A stretch of 9,499 nt of DNA from an uncultured Verrucomicrobiota bacterium (lineage in GTDB: Bacteria > Verrucomicrobiota > Verrucomicrobiia > Methylacidiphilales > Verrucolacustridaceae), in contig CAIVGD010000260.1 in assembly GCA_903905395.1 (NCBI GenBank), positions 1 to 9,499 on the forward strand. Direction: 5' to 3'. Made by a program: the position numbers and the translations under genes. The number at the start of each line of letters is the position of its first letter. Within the stretch, counting starts at the first letter, position 1. The notes under the pieces were generated by a model, which saw only the letters and a program-made list of their open reading frames with translations, was not told the origin of the DNA and searched no databases. Below are positions 1-5,976 of this stretch, one piece after another.

Positions 1-1
1 C

Positions 2-1276
2 GACTCCGTCAGCTGTGACACTTGGGGAGTGGACATCGTCTATCTTCCCAAAGACGGATCCGCAGCCCGCGATCCCTACTGCTACCGGGACGTCCGGAAT
101 GAGAAGATCTTTCCGCGGGTTCTAAAAAAGATCGGAAAAGCGAAGATTTTTGCCCGGACGGGACTGCAGTTCATGCCCTTTAACACGCTCTACCAACTTG
201 CCGCCGATGCCGAATCAAAAAGGGAGGAGGTGGGACAGAGTGTGAAGTTTCTGCCGGTGGCGGATTACCTGAATTATTTTATTGGTGGTCGCCCTGCTAG
301 CGAGGTGTCCTTGGCCAGTACGACCCAGTTTTACGACCCCCAGGGAAGGGGTTGGGCCACGGATCTGGTGGAAGAGGTTGGAATTTCTGCATCTCTTCTC
401 CCAGAGATCGTTGCTTCCGGGAGGCCTCTGGGACCTATTTCGGTTAAAACGATCCGAGCCACCGGATTGCCCGCCACGTGTCAGGTTGTTGCTTCCTGCT
501 CTCACGACACCGAGGCGGCGATTGCGGCGGTTCCGGCGGAGGGCGAGGGTTGGGCCTACCTGAGTTCGGGGACGTGGTCGCTTCTCGGTGTGGAGCGAGC
601 CGAACCGCTTCTTAGTCAGGCCTGTTTTGAGCAGGGGATGACGAACGAAGCAGGGTTTGATCACACCATTTGTCTGTTGAAAAACATCGCGGGCCTCTGG
701 TTCGTGCAGGAGTGCCGTCGGGACTTTGCCCAGCAGGGTCGGGAGATGGATTACGGGACGATCACCCGCTTGGCAGGGGAGGCGAAACCGTTGGTGACTC
801 TGCTGAATCCTTTTCTTTCTTCATGGAACGCCCCAGGGGAGATGACGCGCAGAATTTCGGAGCATGCAAAATCCACCGGACAGGTGGTGCCTTCATCCGA
901 TGGCGCCTTCGTTCGTGCCTGTCTGGAAAGTCTGGCCCTCGCCTATCGTGAAGTGATTCTTTCGGTCGAGAAACTCTGCCGTGGTAAAATCCGGACCCTC
1001 CACATCGTTGGAGGCGGAAGTCAGAACCGTCTTTTGAATCAGATGGCGGCGGATGCCACGGGATGCACCGTCGTGGCCGGGCCGATTGAGGCGACCGCCA
1101 TCGGGAATCTTCTTGTGCAGGCGGCGGGCTTGGGGCGGGTCAACGGTCTGCTGGGAATCCGGCAGGTCGTGCGTGACTCCTTCCCAATCGTAAATTTTCA
1201 ACCCCAATCAACCCCACTATGGGACGAGGCGTGGAAACGCTTCCGATCCCTGCGGACAAAGGAGGAGATCCTCTAA
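2..1276 (+). CDS. rhaB: Rhamnulokinase, C-terminal portion (cut by window start)
   Basis: This cytoplasmic FGGY-family sugar kinase phosphorylates L-rhamnulose with ATP to L-rhamnulose 1-phosphate, which an aldolase then splits to DHAP and L-lactaldehyde. The reading frame is open from base 2, where residues DSVSCDTWGVD match the family's N-terminal DTWGVD motif. The GTG at 29 is therefore an internal Val codon, not a start. About 425 codons remain of a protein usually near 480-490, so some 60 N-terminal residues lie outside. Seen in order (fragment numbering): FNTLYQL near 60-66, CSHDTEAA with the likely catalytic Asp at about 169 (bases 506-508), SSGTWSLLG at 188-196, NEAGFDHTICLLKN at about 215-228, and the ATP-site GGGSQN at 337-342 followed by ADATGCTVVAGPIEATAIGN. 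The combination SGTWSLLG plus LLKNIAGLW separates it from xylulokinase and glycerol kinase. The frame ends cleanly at TAA 1274-1276. No rhaA or rhaD is visible in the window. Confidence 0.93.
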   Translation, partial: DSVSCDTWGVDIVYLPKDGSAARDPYCYRDVRNEKIFPRVLKKIGKAKIFARTGLQFMPFNTLYQLAADAESKREEVGQSVKFLPVADYLNYFIGGRPASEVSLASTTQFYDPQGRGWATDLVEEVGISASLLPEIVASGRPLGPISVKTIRATGLPATCQVVASCSHDTEAAIAAVPAEGEGWAYLSSGTWSLLGVERAEPLLSQACFEQGMTNEAGFDHTICLLKNIAGLWFVQECRRDFAQQGREMDYGTITRLAGEAKPLVTLLNPFLSSWNAPGEMTRRISEHAKSTGQVVPSSDGAFVRACLESLALAYREVILSVEKLCRGKIRTLHIVGGGSQNRLLNQMAADATGCTVVAGPIEATAIGNLLVQAAGLGRVNGLLGIRQVVRDSFPIVNFQPQSTPLWDEAWKRFRSLRTKEEIL

Positions 1277-1343
1277 TAGGAACCGCACTAAAAAATCTCT
1301 GGGTGGGGATTTGCGGATGTCTGTCAGGAGAAAACCTCTCTGA

Positions 1344-1367
1344 GGCGAAAGAGAACGCAGAGAAGGA
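1344..1367. repeat. Degenerate GCGnAnAGA-type intergenic repeat-like segment
   Basis: The segment reads as two related purine-rich units, GCGAAAGAGAA then CGCAGAGAAGGA. It resembles, from memory, dispersed intergenic sequences built from GGCGCAGAGAACGCAGAGAAGG-like units in several bacterial phyla. Only one copy is seen in this window, so calling it a repeat rests on that resemblance. Confidence 0.3.
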
Positions 1368-1377
1368 TCAGGCCTAA

Positions 1378-1405
1378 TTGAACGAACTACTTGTCCGGGT
1401 ATAAT
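1378..1405 (+). promoter_or_regulatory. Sigma70-type promoter for glycerate kinase
   Basis: A -35 box TTGAAC (1378-1383) is followed after 16 bp by a perfect -10 box TATAAT (1400-1405). Transcription would start near 1412, giving a leader of about 50 bases before the ATG at 1461. The short inverted repeat GCCT-ATG-AGGC (1406-1416) sits on the expected start point and could be a regulator contact or chance. The match is close to consensus and lies in a true gene gap pointing at the downstream gene. Confidence 0.65.
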
Positions 1406-1460
1406 GCCTATGAGGCAGATGAGTTGGATTCTCTTGATAAACTAGGCACATTTATGGGCG

Positions 1461-2648
1461 ATGCGTCTTCTTCTAGCTTTGGATAAATTTAAAGATGCTT
1501 TGGGGGCAATCCGCGCTTGCGAAGTCATCGCCGAATTATGGGTGAAGGAATACCCTGGTTGGCAGGTTGATTTATGTCCCCTGACCGACGGGGGAGAGGG
1601 GTTTGCCTCCATTCTTTCTCGGGCTTCCGGGGGTCGGATGGAGAAAGTGATGGTGGCGGGACCAAGGCATCAGCCAATCTGTGCGGAATTGGGTTGGGTA
1701 CAGTGGGCCCAAATGCCTGAGGGTGCCCGGGCTCGGTTAACTGGTTTATCGTTGAAGGAGGGGGATACGATTGCCCTGGTCGAGATGGCATCGGCCAGCG
1801 GATTGTCACTTTTACAAGCAAACCATCGGGATCCTTGGCAAACCGATACCCGCGGGACTGGGCAACTATTACAGAAGGCGGCCGGGCAGGGGGCTAAGGC
1901 GATTCTTTTAGGGCTAGGTGGAAGCGCCACGAATGACCTGGGTCTTGGTGCGCTTGGCGTTTTGGGGTTGGAAGCCCTGGATACAACTGGGCGCATAGTC
2001 GAACCACTTGTTCCTGCCAACTGGGCCAGAATAGGATCGCTGAGCGGAAAAATCTCGCCAACGTTCCCGCCTCTTTTTCTAGCCTGTGATGTCACCAATC
2101 CATTGCTGGGTCCTCAGGGGACGGCCACGATTTATGGCCCGCAAAAGGGGCTACGCAGGGAGGATGTTGAGCGGATGGATCTAGCCTCCCACCGGATCGC
2201 GAAGATGTTGACCCAACTTGGTGGGCAATCGTTCTCACTGACAGAAGTTCCCGGAACGGGCACCGCCGGCGGGATTGCTTTCGGGCTACTTTCTTTTGCT
2301 GGTGGCCGGATGATTTCCGGCGCCAAACTGGTTTCTGATTGGTTGAATTTGTCCGCCCGAATCAAGGCCGCGGATCTCGTTTTCACTGGGGAAGGACGTT
2401 TGGATAAGACTTCTTTGCAGGGCAAGGGGCCGGGTCTGGTGATCCGGCAGGCGCAGGGAATGGGAAAGAAAGTGCATGTTTTTACTGGCGCAGTGGAACC
2501 TGGTCTGACGATCCCTAGCGGCGTGGATGTTCATGTGATTTCTCCGCCCCATGTACCGCTAGCCGTAGCCTTGGGTCAGACAGAACGATTTCTTCAGGAA
2601 AGCGTCCTCCGAGCATGTTCCACACATGGTCTGGGCCAATTGAGCTAG
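1461..2648 (+). CDS. glxK: Glycerate 2-kinase (GlxK/GarK family)
   Basis: This cytoplasmic enzyme phosphorylates D-glycerate with ATP; characterised GarK/GlxK-type members make 2-phosphoglycerate, which enters lower glycolysis. The 395-residue product is of normal family length (about 380). Family signatures run throughout: N-terminal LDKFKDAL (7-14), TDGGEG (42-47), VEMASASGL (107-115), TDTRGTG (128-134), GGSATND (153-159), CDVTNPLLGPQGT (209-221), PGTGTAGGIAFGL (264-276) and TGEGRLDKTSLQGKGP (309-324) with its conserved Asp 315. The ATG at 1461 is chosen because the family core begins a few residues later; no good Shine-Dalgarno site precedes it, so initiation may be weak. The stop at 2646-2648 is followed by a run of seven T. 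It has its own promoter but lies just after rhaB in the same direction. Glycerate is not a product of the phosphorylated rhamnose route, so the neighbourhood does not reveal the source of glycerate. The symbol is by family; garK would fit equally. Confidence 0.92.
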   Translation: MRLLLALDKFKDALGAIRACEVIAELWVKEYPGWQVDLCPLTDGGEGFASILSRASGGRMEKVMVAGPRHQPICAELGWVQWAQMPEGARARLTGLSLKEGDTIALVEMASASGLSLLQANHRDPWQTDTRGTGQLLQKAAGQGAKAILLGLGGSATNDLGLGALGVLGLEALDTTGRIVEPLVPANWARIGSLSGKISPTFPPLFLACDVTNPLLGPQGTATIYGPQKGLRREDVERMDLASHRIAKMLTQLGGQSFSLTEVPGTGTAGGIAFGLLSFAGGRMISGAKLVSDWLNLSARIKAADLVFTGEGRLDKTSLQGKGPGLVIRQAQGMGKKVHVFTGAVEPGLTIPSGVDVHVISPPHVPLAVALGQTERFLQESVLRACSTHGLGQLS

Positions 2649-2933
2649 TTTTTTTAATCAGTTTATGGCTTGATGCGGAATTCCCGTGCGTCGGAACGAC
2701 AGATTTAAAAATTGCCCGCCATAGGTTCTTGCACCAAGGCGTCTCCGACAATCCGAACCGTTCGGTGATGATCAAAGGTTCGTCGAGGTCCTTCCGGTCT
2801 GGCAATCGCACGGACTCGGGGATGCGAACGATTTGAATATCGATCAACCCCAAGCTGTTGTTAAAGCATGAAGGACCTTCAGCCAGTAGAAATTATTTTT
2901 GGATGAAAGGACGAGCCGAGATGAACCATGGCG
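2649..2933. other. Convergent intergenic region between glycerate kinase and FAH-family gene
   Basis: These 285 bp separate two converging genes. A T7 run follows the kinase stop (2649-2655) but no strong GC-rich stem precedes it. Small inverted repeats are present: CCGAAC-C-GTTCGG (2753-2765), TGAAGG-A-CCTTCA (2869-2881), and a longer stem-loop at the FAH stop codon. On the minus strand, two overlapping frames between about 2860 and 2705 look faintly protein-like (see findings), but no supported gene is called. Confidence 0.5.
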
Positions 2934-2942
2934 TCATGGTTC
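2923..2942 (-). terminator. Stem-loop at the FAH-family stop codon (possible weak terminator)
   Basis: GAACCATG and CATGGTTC form a perfect 8-bp stem around a 4-base loop. On the minus strand the TGA stop (2936-2934) lies in the loop/stem junction. No T tract follows directly, so it is not a standard Rho-independent terminator. It could instead stabilise the 3' end of the transcript or slow converging polymerases. Confidence 0.35.
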
Positions 2943-3737
2943 CGACAGGACCGGATTGGTGAGTTTTCCGATCTTTTCAATCTCTACCGTAACGGTGTCT
3001 CCGGGTTTAAGCCATCGAGGAGGTTTGGCGGCCATGCCCACACCGTGCGGGGTGCCGGTAAGAATTACGGTTCCTGGCAGGAGGGTTGTGCTGCCGCTGA
3101 GGAATTCAATTAGACTGGGCACGTCGAAGATCATATCTTGGGTATTCCAGTCTTGAACCACCCGCCCATTTAAGATCGTGCGGATAGTTAGCGCGTTTGG
3201 GTTGGGAATTTCGTCGGGCGTGACGAGGCAGGGACCGAGCGGGGCAAAGGTGTCGAAAGACTTTCCCCGGCACCATTGGCCTCCGCCTTTTTTGATCTGC
3301 CAGTCTCGCGCACTTACATCGTTTGCGCAGGTGTACCCCAAGACATAATCGAGAGCTTTTTCTCGGCTGACATTTTTACAAGCACATCCGATCACCACTG
3401 CAAGTTCGCATTCATAATCCACCTCATTGCTTTTCAGGTGGGTGGGCAGATAGATGGGGTCACCTGGATTTTGCAAGGTGTTGGGGCCCTTTACGAAAAG
3501 GATGGGTATTTCTGGAGCCGATTTACCGCTTTCCGCGGCGTGGTGACGATAGTTCAGCCCGATACCAAGAATTACCGATGGAACCAGCGGCGCCAGAAGC
3601 TTGGTGACCTGTGCCTTTTCCCCTGTTGGGGTGACCATATCAGGGAGGCGACCGACGAGGCGCTCATAGGTGCCATCCGGCAGGATCTTGGCAAAGTGCT
3701 CTTTTTGTTTCGGATCAAGATAACGTATGATTTTCAT
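2934..3737 (-). CDS. Fumarylacetoacetate hydrolase (FAH) family protein
   Basis: The family hydrolyses C-C bonds of 2,4-diketo acids, or performs related hydratase/decarboxylase/lyase reactions, using a divalent metal held by acidic residues. The 267-residue protein has a short N-terminal part followed by the FAH catalytic domain from about residue 57. Visible features: GIGLNYRHHAAE (58-69), the metal ligands Glu109 and Glu111 in DYECELAVVIG, Asp140 in CANDVSARDWQ, RGKSFDTFAPLGP (157-169), LTGTPHGVG (226-234), and the C-terminal VEIEKIGKLTNPV typical of the fold. All expected ligands are present, so it should be active. A good Shine-Dalgarno AAGGA (bases 3746-3750, minus strand) lies 8 bases before the ATG at 3737. 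Length and motifs resemble 2,4-diketo-3-deoxy-L-fuconate/rhamnonate hydrolases and acylpyruvases alike; the substrate is not decided. It runs in the same direction as the amidohydrolase gene upstream but 443 bp away, so co-transcription is possible, not certain. Confidence 0.88.
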   Translation of the reverse strand: MKIIRYLDPKQKEHFAKILPDGTYERLVGRLPDMVTPTGEKAQVTKLLAPLVPSVILGIGLNYRHHAAESGKSAPEIPILFVKGPNTLQNPGDPIYLPTHLKSNEVDYECELAVVIGCACKNVSREKALDYVLGYTCANDVSARDWQIKKGGGQWCRGKSFDTFAPLGPCLVTPDEIPNPNALTIRTILNGRVVQDWNTQDMIFDVPSLIEFLSGSTTLLPGTVILTGTPHGVGMAAKPPRWLKPGDTVTVEIEKIGKLTNPVLSEP

Positions 3738-4180
3738 GGACAGGGTCCTTATAATTTATTGGTGATGGAAAAATTAGTCCGAGCGTCCTCTGGCATCGAC
3801 GGGATGCATTTCAATTACTTAGGTGCCTTAGATCCAGTGATTTTCAGTACGAGATTCATGACGTGACAAGCATGCGCCGGACAGAAGCGGAGCCGAGTAC
3901 TTGGCGCCAAGGTGCCGGCTCCGGGTCCCGTGAGATAGGCGTATTCCCAGCTGACCTGTTTGATCACGAGTTACGGCCGTTCCTCGCAACGTGCATTAAG
4001 CCCGGCAGTCGAACCGTTCTGTCTGGTTGCAGGAGCACTGGGGGGATTTTCGGCCAAGCGTTGGGGCGGGTACTACGGCGCAAAATTGAGGATCAGGCGA
4101 TAGCGGGGCCGTCGGACACGGCTACACCGATTTTCTGGGGCGATCCGGCGATGAGACCCGCGCGGACGGAAAGATCGGAG
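3738..4180. other. Long non-coding or degenerate gap between FAH and amidohydrolase genes
   Basis: This 443-bp gap is unusually large for two co-oriented catabolic genes. All minus-strand frames are interrupted by stops. On the plus strand a GTG-started frame of 132 codons (3863-4261) runs antisense into the 3' end of the amidohydrolase gene; its product resembles no family I know and has no ribosome site. In another plus-strand frame, bases 3939-4109 encode a short stretch ending LVAGALGGFSAKRWGGYYGA, which looks like the tail of a membrane protein but has no upstream body. The gap also holds a small GCATC-N5-GATGC repeat (3793-3807) and the palindromic element at 3889-3922. It may be a decayed gene or a regulatory region for the FAH gene. 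Confidence 0.45.
3889..3922. repeat. Symmetric 34-bp palindromic element
   Basis: Outer arms GGAGCCG (3889-3895) and CGGCTCC (3916-3922) are perfectly complementary. The centre is a perfect 12-bp palindrome CTTGGC/GCCAAG (3900-3911). Two unpaired 4-base blocks (AGTA and GTGC) separate inner and outer arms at equal distance, so 26 of 34 bases obey one two-fold axis between 3905 and 3906. No T tract follows on either strand, so a terminator is unlikely. It lies about 150 bp before the FAH start codon and could be an operator for a dimeric regulator. Confidence 0.5.
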
Positions 4181-5152
4181 TTAGACGGGTGGTTTTCCAT
4201 AGAAGGCGATCGTGTTGTCATGGGCGATTGTTCTTTGAAGGGCGGCTGGAATCCCCGCTAGAACTTGCACCTCCTCGCGGTAACTACTGAGCAGTTGGAG
4301 CGAATCATCGGCGTAGGATTCGAAAGGGGCGTCCGTACCCCAGATCATCTTCGGACCGTAGGCGGAAGCAAGATCGTGGAGGACCTGGGTGGGATCGCGG
4401 TAGTCGGAGGGGAAGCGGGTTTTCTTGGGGGCGACGGATGGATGATCCTCCCTAGCCAACTGACAGTGGATCCGATGGGCGGAGCAGTCGAACCAGGCGT
4501 TTGGGAGTGTGGCAATTTCGTCTAGCCCGGGCCGATCGAAGCGGCAGGAGTGGGCGAGACAAAAGCGTAGGCTGGGCCGGCTTTTAACCACGGTCAGAAT
4601 ATCCCGGACTTGGGACCAAGGATCTTGGGGGTGAACGCTGGAGTGGATAAGGATTGGCCAAGCATGGGTTTCCGCCAGATCCAGCAGGCGTCCGCCGCGG
4701 CGAGTAATCAGGTTGAGGATGGGGGATTGGATTATCGTGGGCTGGGTCTTGAGTCCGCTGAGGGAGAATTTTTCATGGAGAAGCTGGAGGGATTCGATTT
4801 GGGCGGGTAAGTGGCGGTTTGGATCAAACATGCCAAGGGGAATCGCACGGGCGGAGTTAGACGCGCGGAACCGCGTGATTTCCTGGAGTAGACGCCGATT
4901 CTCGAACGCATAGGGGATCTTGTCCAACCCTCCCTTTCCGCTGATCTGGCCTTTCTGCAACGAGCGTAGATGTAAGCCCAAGTGGGAAACCATGGGGAAG
5001 ACTACAAAGTGCTGGATGCCGACCGCCTCGCCTTGCGCGGTGAGAGTGTTCCAAGATTGGGCGTAGGGCGAATGCCCACGCAGATAAAAGAGCAGATCCA
5101 CTCCCAGATGGGTATGGCCGTCGATTAAGCCGCTTTCCAGTCCGTTCAACAT
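4181..5152 (-). CDS. Amidohydrolase-2 family metal-dependent hydrolase
   Basis: This is a TIM-barrel hydrolase of the amidohydrolase-2 (PF04909-type) family, which includes L-fucono-/rhamnonolactonases, 2-pyrone-4,6-dicarboxylate lactonase and decarboxylases. The 323-residue protein shows the family metal-site set in order: DGHTHLG with His13 and His15 after strand 1, GLKTQP with Lys135, ILIHSS with His170, LAHSCRFDRPGLDEI with His201, and WGTDAPFESY with Asp274. The end IAHDNTIAFYG matches the family's usual C-terminal helix, so the gene is complete. No signal peptide is seen, suggesting a cytoplasmic enzyme. The ATG at 5152 is taken because the HxH motif normally lies 5-15 residues from the N terminus; no clear Shine-Dalgarno site precedes it. 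It diverges from the IclR gene across 65 bp, the classic layout for a regulator and its target. Together with the FAH-family gene it would fit a lactone-to-keto-acid route, but the substrate cannot be named. Confidence 0.85.
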   Translation of the reverse strand: MLNGLESGLIDGHTHLGVDLLFYLRGHSPYAQSWNTLTAQGEAVGIQHFVVFPMVSHLGLHLRSLQKGQISGKGGLDKIPYAFENRRLLQEITRFRASNSARAIPLGMFDPNRHLPAQIESLQLLHEKFSLSGLKTQPTIIQSPILNLITRRGGRLLDLAETHAWPILIHSSVHPQDPWSQVRDILTVVKSRPSLRFCLAHSCRFDRPGLDEIATLPNAWFDCSAHRIHCQLAREDHPSVAPKKTRFPSDYRDPTQVLHDLASAYGPKMIWGTDAPFESYADDSLQLLSSYREEVQVLAGIPAALQRTIAHDNTIAFYGKPPV

Positions 5153-5173
5153 ATGTCATTTTTCTAAATGAAA

Positions 5174-5190
5174 ATTCCGTTTGATGGAAT
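5174..5190. promoter_or_regulatory. Inverted repeat, candidate IclR-family operator
   Basis: ATTCC (5174-5178) and GGAAT (5186-5190) form a perfect 5-bp inverted repeat around 7 bases, in the 65-bp spacer between the divergent amidohydrolase and IclR genes. The symmetry continues loosely outward as ATGA (5168-5171) and TCAT (5190-5193), with a 2-base offset. IclR-family regulators bind short A/T-rich palindromes with TGGAA/TTCCA-like arms, and this is the best such site in the spacer. Binding would allow control of both directions. Confidence 0.45.
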
Positions 5191-5218
5191 CATATTTTTT
5201 TGCTCAACTTCTTTTTAA
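5189..5218 (-). promoter_or_regulatory. Candidate promoter for the amidohydrolase gene
   Basis: On the minus strand TTAAAA (5218-5213) is followed after 18 bases by TATGAT (5194-5189), which matches the -10 consensus at five of six positions. The -10 box touches the ATTCC/GGAAT inverted repeat, so a bound regulator would block it. The -35 match is only four of six. No equally good promoter for the plus-strand IclR operon could be picked out in the same spacer. Confidence 0.3.
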
Positions 5219-5976
5219 TGAGTGCAATCACGGCGGTGGGCAAGGCGTTTTCAATGTTGGAATTTTTGGTGGAGACGCAGCGATCCGCCACCTTGTCGGA
5301 AGCTACCCAGGTCACTCGGCTACCCAAATCGACAGTCCATCGTTTGCTCCGGGCCTTGCAAAAACTAGGCTACGCATCGCGCCCACCGGGAACACGCTCT
5401 TACTCCATGGGGCCCAGAGTGGCGCGATTGCAGGGGTGGGATTCTAATGCCCATGTGAAGGCCTTGGCCCGTCCGGCGATGGCGCGGTTGCATCAACGAT
5501 TCAATGAAACCGTAAATCTAGGGATACTTTCCGGTGGGGAAGTCCTTTATCTGGATAATCAGGCCACCTCCCACGCACTCCGCATCGTCCTCCGGCCCGG
5601 AGAAAAATATCCTTACTACTGCACCGCTCTAGGGAGAGCCATGGTCTCCGCCCTCCCAGATGAGGAAATGGAAAAAATTATTCAAGCCACCCCCACCAAG
5701 AGACACACTGCACCTACATTAACATCGAAATCCGATATCCGAACCCTTTTGCGGAAAGTACGACAAAATGGTTTTGCGGAGGAACATGGAGAGTCTGTAG
5801 ATGGGATTTCCTGTTTGGCAGTTCATCTAGGTGCATTGGGGTATCCCCAGTGCGCCATCAGCTTGGCCGTGCCGACCCAGAGGTTAAAAGGGAAGGTCCG
5901 TGCCGAAATGGTGCAGGCTTTACGAATTTTGGCTCGTTGCGATACCCCACACTCCACCCCTCGCAGATTGTCATGA
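5218..5976 (+). CDS. IclR-family transcriptional regulator
   Basis: A 252-residue one-component regulator with the two IclR parts. The N-terminal winged helix-turn-helix (about 5-70) opens with AVGKAFSMLEFL and has the recognition helix LPKSTVHRLLRALQKLGY (35-52). The C-terminal effector domain (about 78-242) carries the family's CTALGRAMVSALP (135-147) and NGFAEEHGESVDGISCLAVHL (184-204). Length is typical. The ATG at 5218 is chosen because the family begins just before the conserved AVxxAFxxLE; an in-frame TTG at 5200 would add six residues, and neither has a good ribosome site. The stop overlaps the start of the SDR gene (ATGA at 5973-5976), so the regulator is the first gene of a four-gene operon and is likely autoregulated. 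It also diverges from the amidohydrolase gene, a probable second target. The effector is unknown; relatives sense small catabolic acids and aromatic or sugar-acid intermediates. Confidence 0.93.
   Translation: MSAITAVGKAFSMLEFLVETQRSATLSEATQVTRLPKSTVHRLLRALQKLGYASRPPGTRSYSMGPRVARLQGWDSNAHVKALARPAMARLHQRFNETVNLGILSGGEVLYLDNQATSHALRIVLRPGEKYPYYCTALGRAMVSALPDEEMEKIIQATPTKRHTAPTLTSKSDIRTLLRKVRQNGFAEEHGESVDGISCLAVHLGALGYPQCAISLAVPTQRLKGKVRAEMVQALRILARCDTPHSTPRRLS

Larger units (their letters stand above)
1277..1460. other. Intergenic spacer between rhaB and glycerate kinase
   Basis: This 184-bp non-coding stretch has no clear Rho-independent terminator for rhaB; the best hairpin is a 4-bp CCTC/GAGG stem at 1335-1345 without a T tract. 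It holds a purine-rich, repeat-like segment at 1344-1367 and a strong promoter-like sequence at 1378-1405, so the kinase gene downstream probably has its own transcript. A 10-codon reading frame (ATG 1454 to TAA 1484-1486) overlaps the kinase start in another frame; nothing suggests it is a functional leader peptide. Confidence 0.6.

Noticed and set aside
29..31. GTG as the start codon of rhamnulokinase
   Set aside because: The frame is open to base 2 and the upstream residues DSVSCDTWG belong to the conserved N-terminal motif, so this Val codon is internal and the gene begins before the window.
1335..1345. CCTC-TCT-GAGG hairpin as an rhaB terminator
   Set aside because: A 4-bp stem without a following T run is too weak to support a terminator.
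3276..3866. 196-codon plus-strand frame opposite the FAH-family gene
   Set aside because: It is antisense to a gene with all family metal ligands and matches no protein family I recognise.
4001..4020. tRNA-like GTTCGA sequence on the minus strand
   Set aside because: The flanking bases do not form a T-stem and no acceptor or anticodon arm can be assembled around it.
3863..4261. 132-codon plus-strand frame in the gap before the amidohydrolase gene
   Set aside because: It starts with GTG without a ribosome site, resembles no known family, and overlaps the 3' end of a well-supported gene on the other strand by about 80 bases.
4857..5159. 100-codon minus-strand frame at the amidohydrolase start
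   Set aside because: It lies in another frame on the same strand as the amidohydrolase, whose HTH metal motif is clear, and its arginine- and proline-rich product is typical of a shadow frame.
5850..5972. N-terminal extension of the SDR inside the IclR gene
   Set aside because: The extra 41 residues are not part of the SDR fold and fully overlap the IclR C terminus; the ATGA overlap at 5973 explains the start better.
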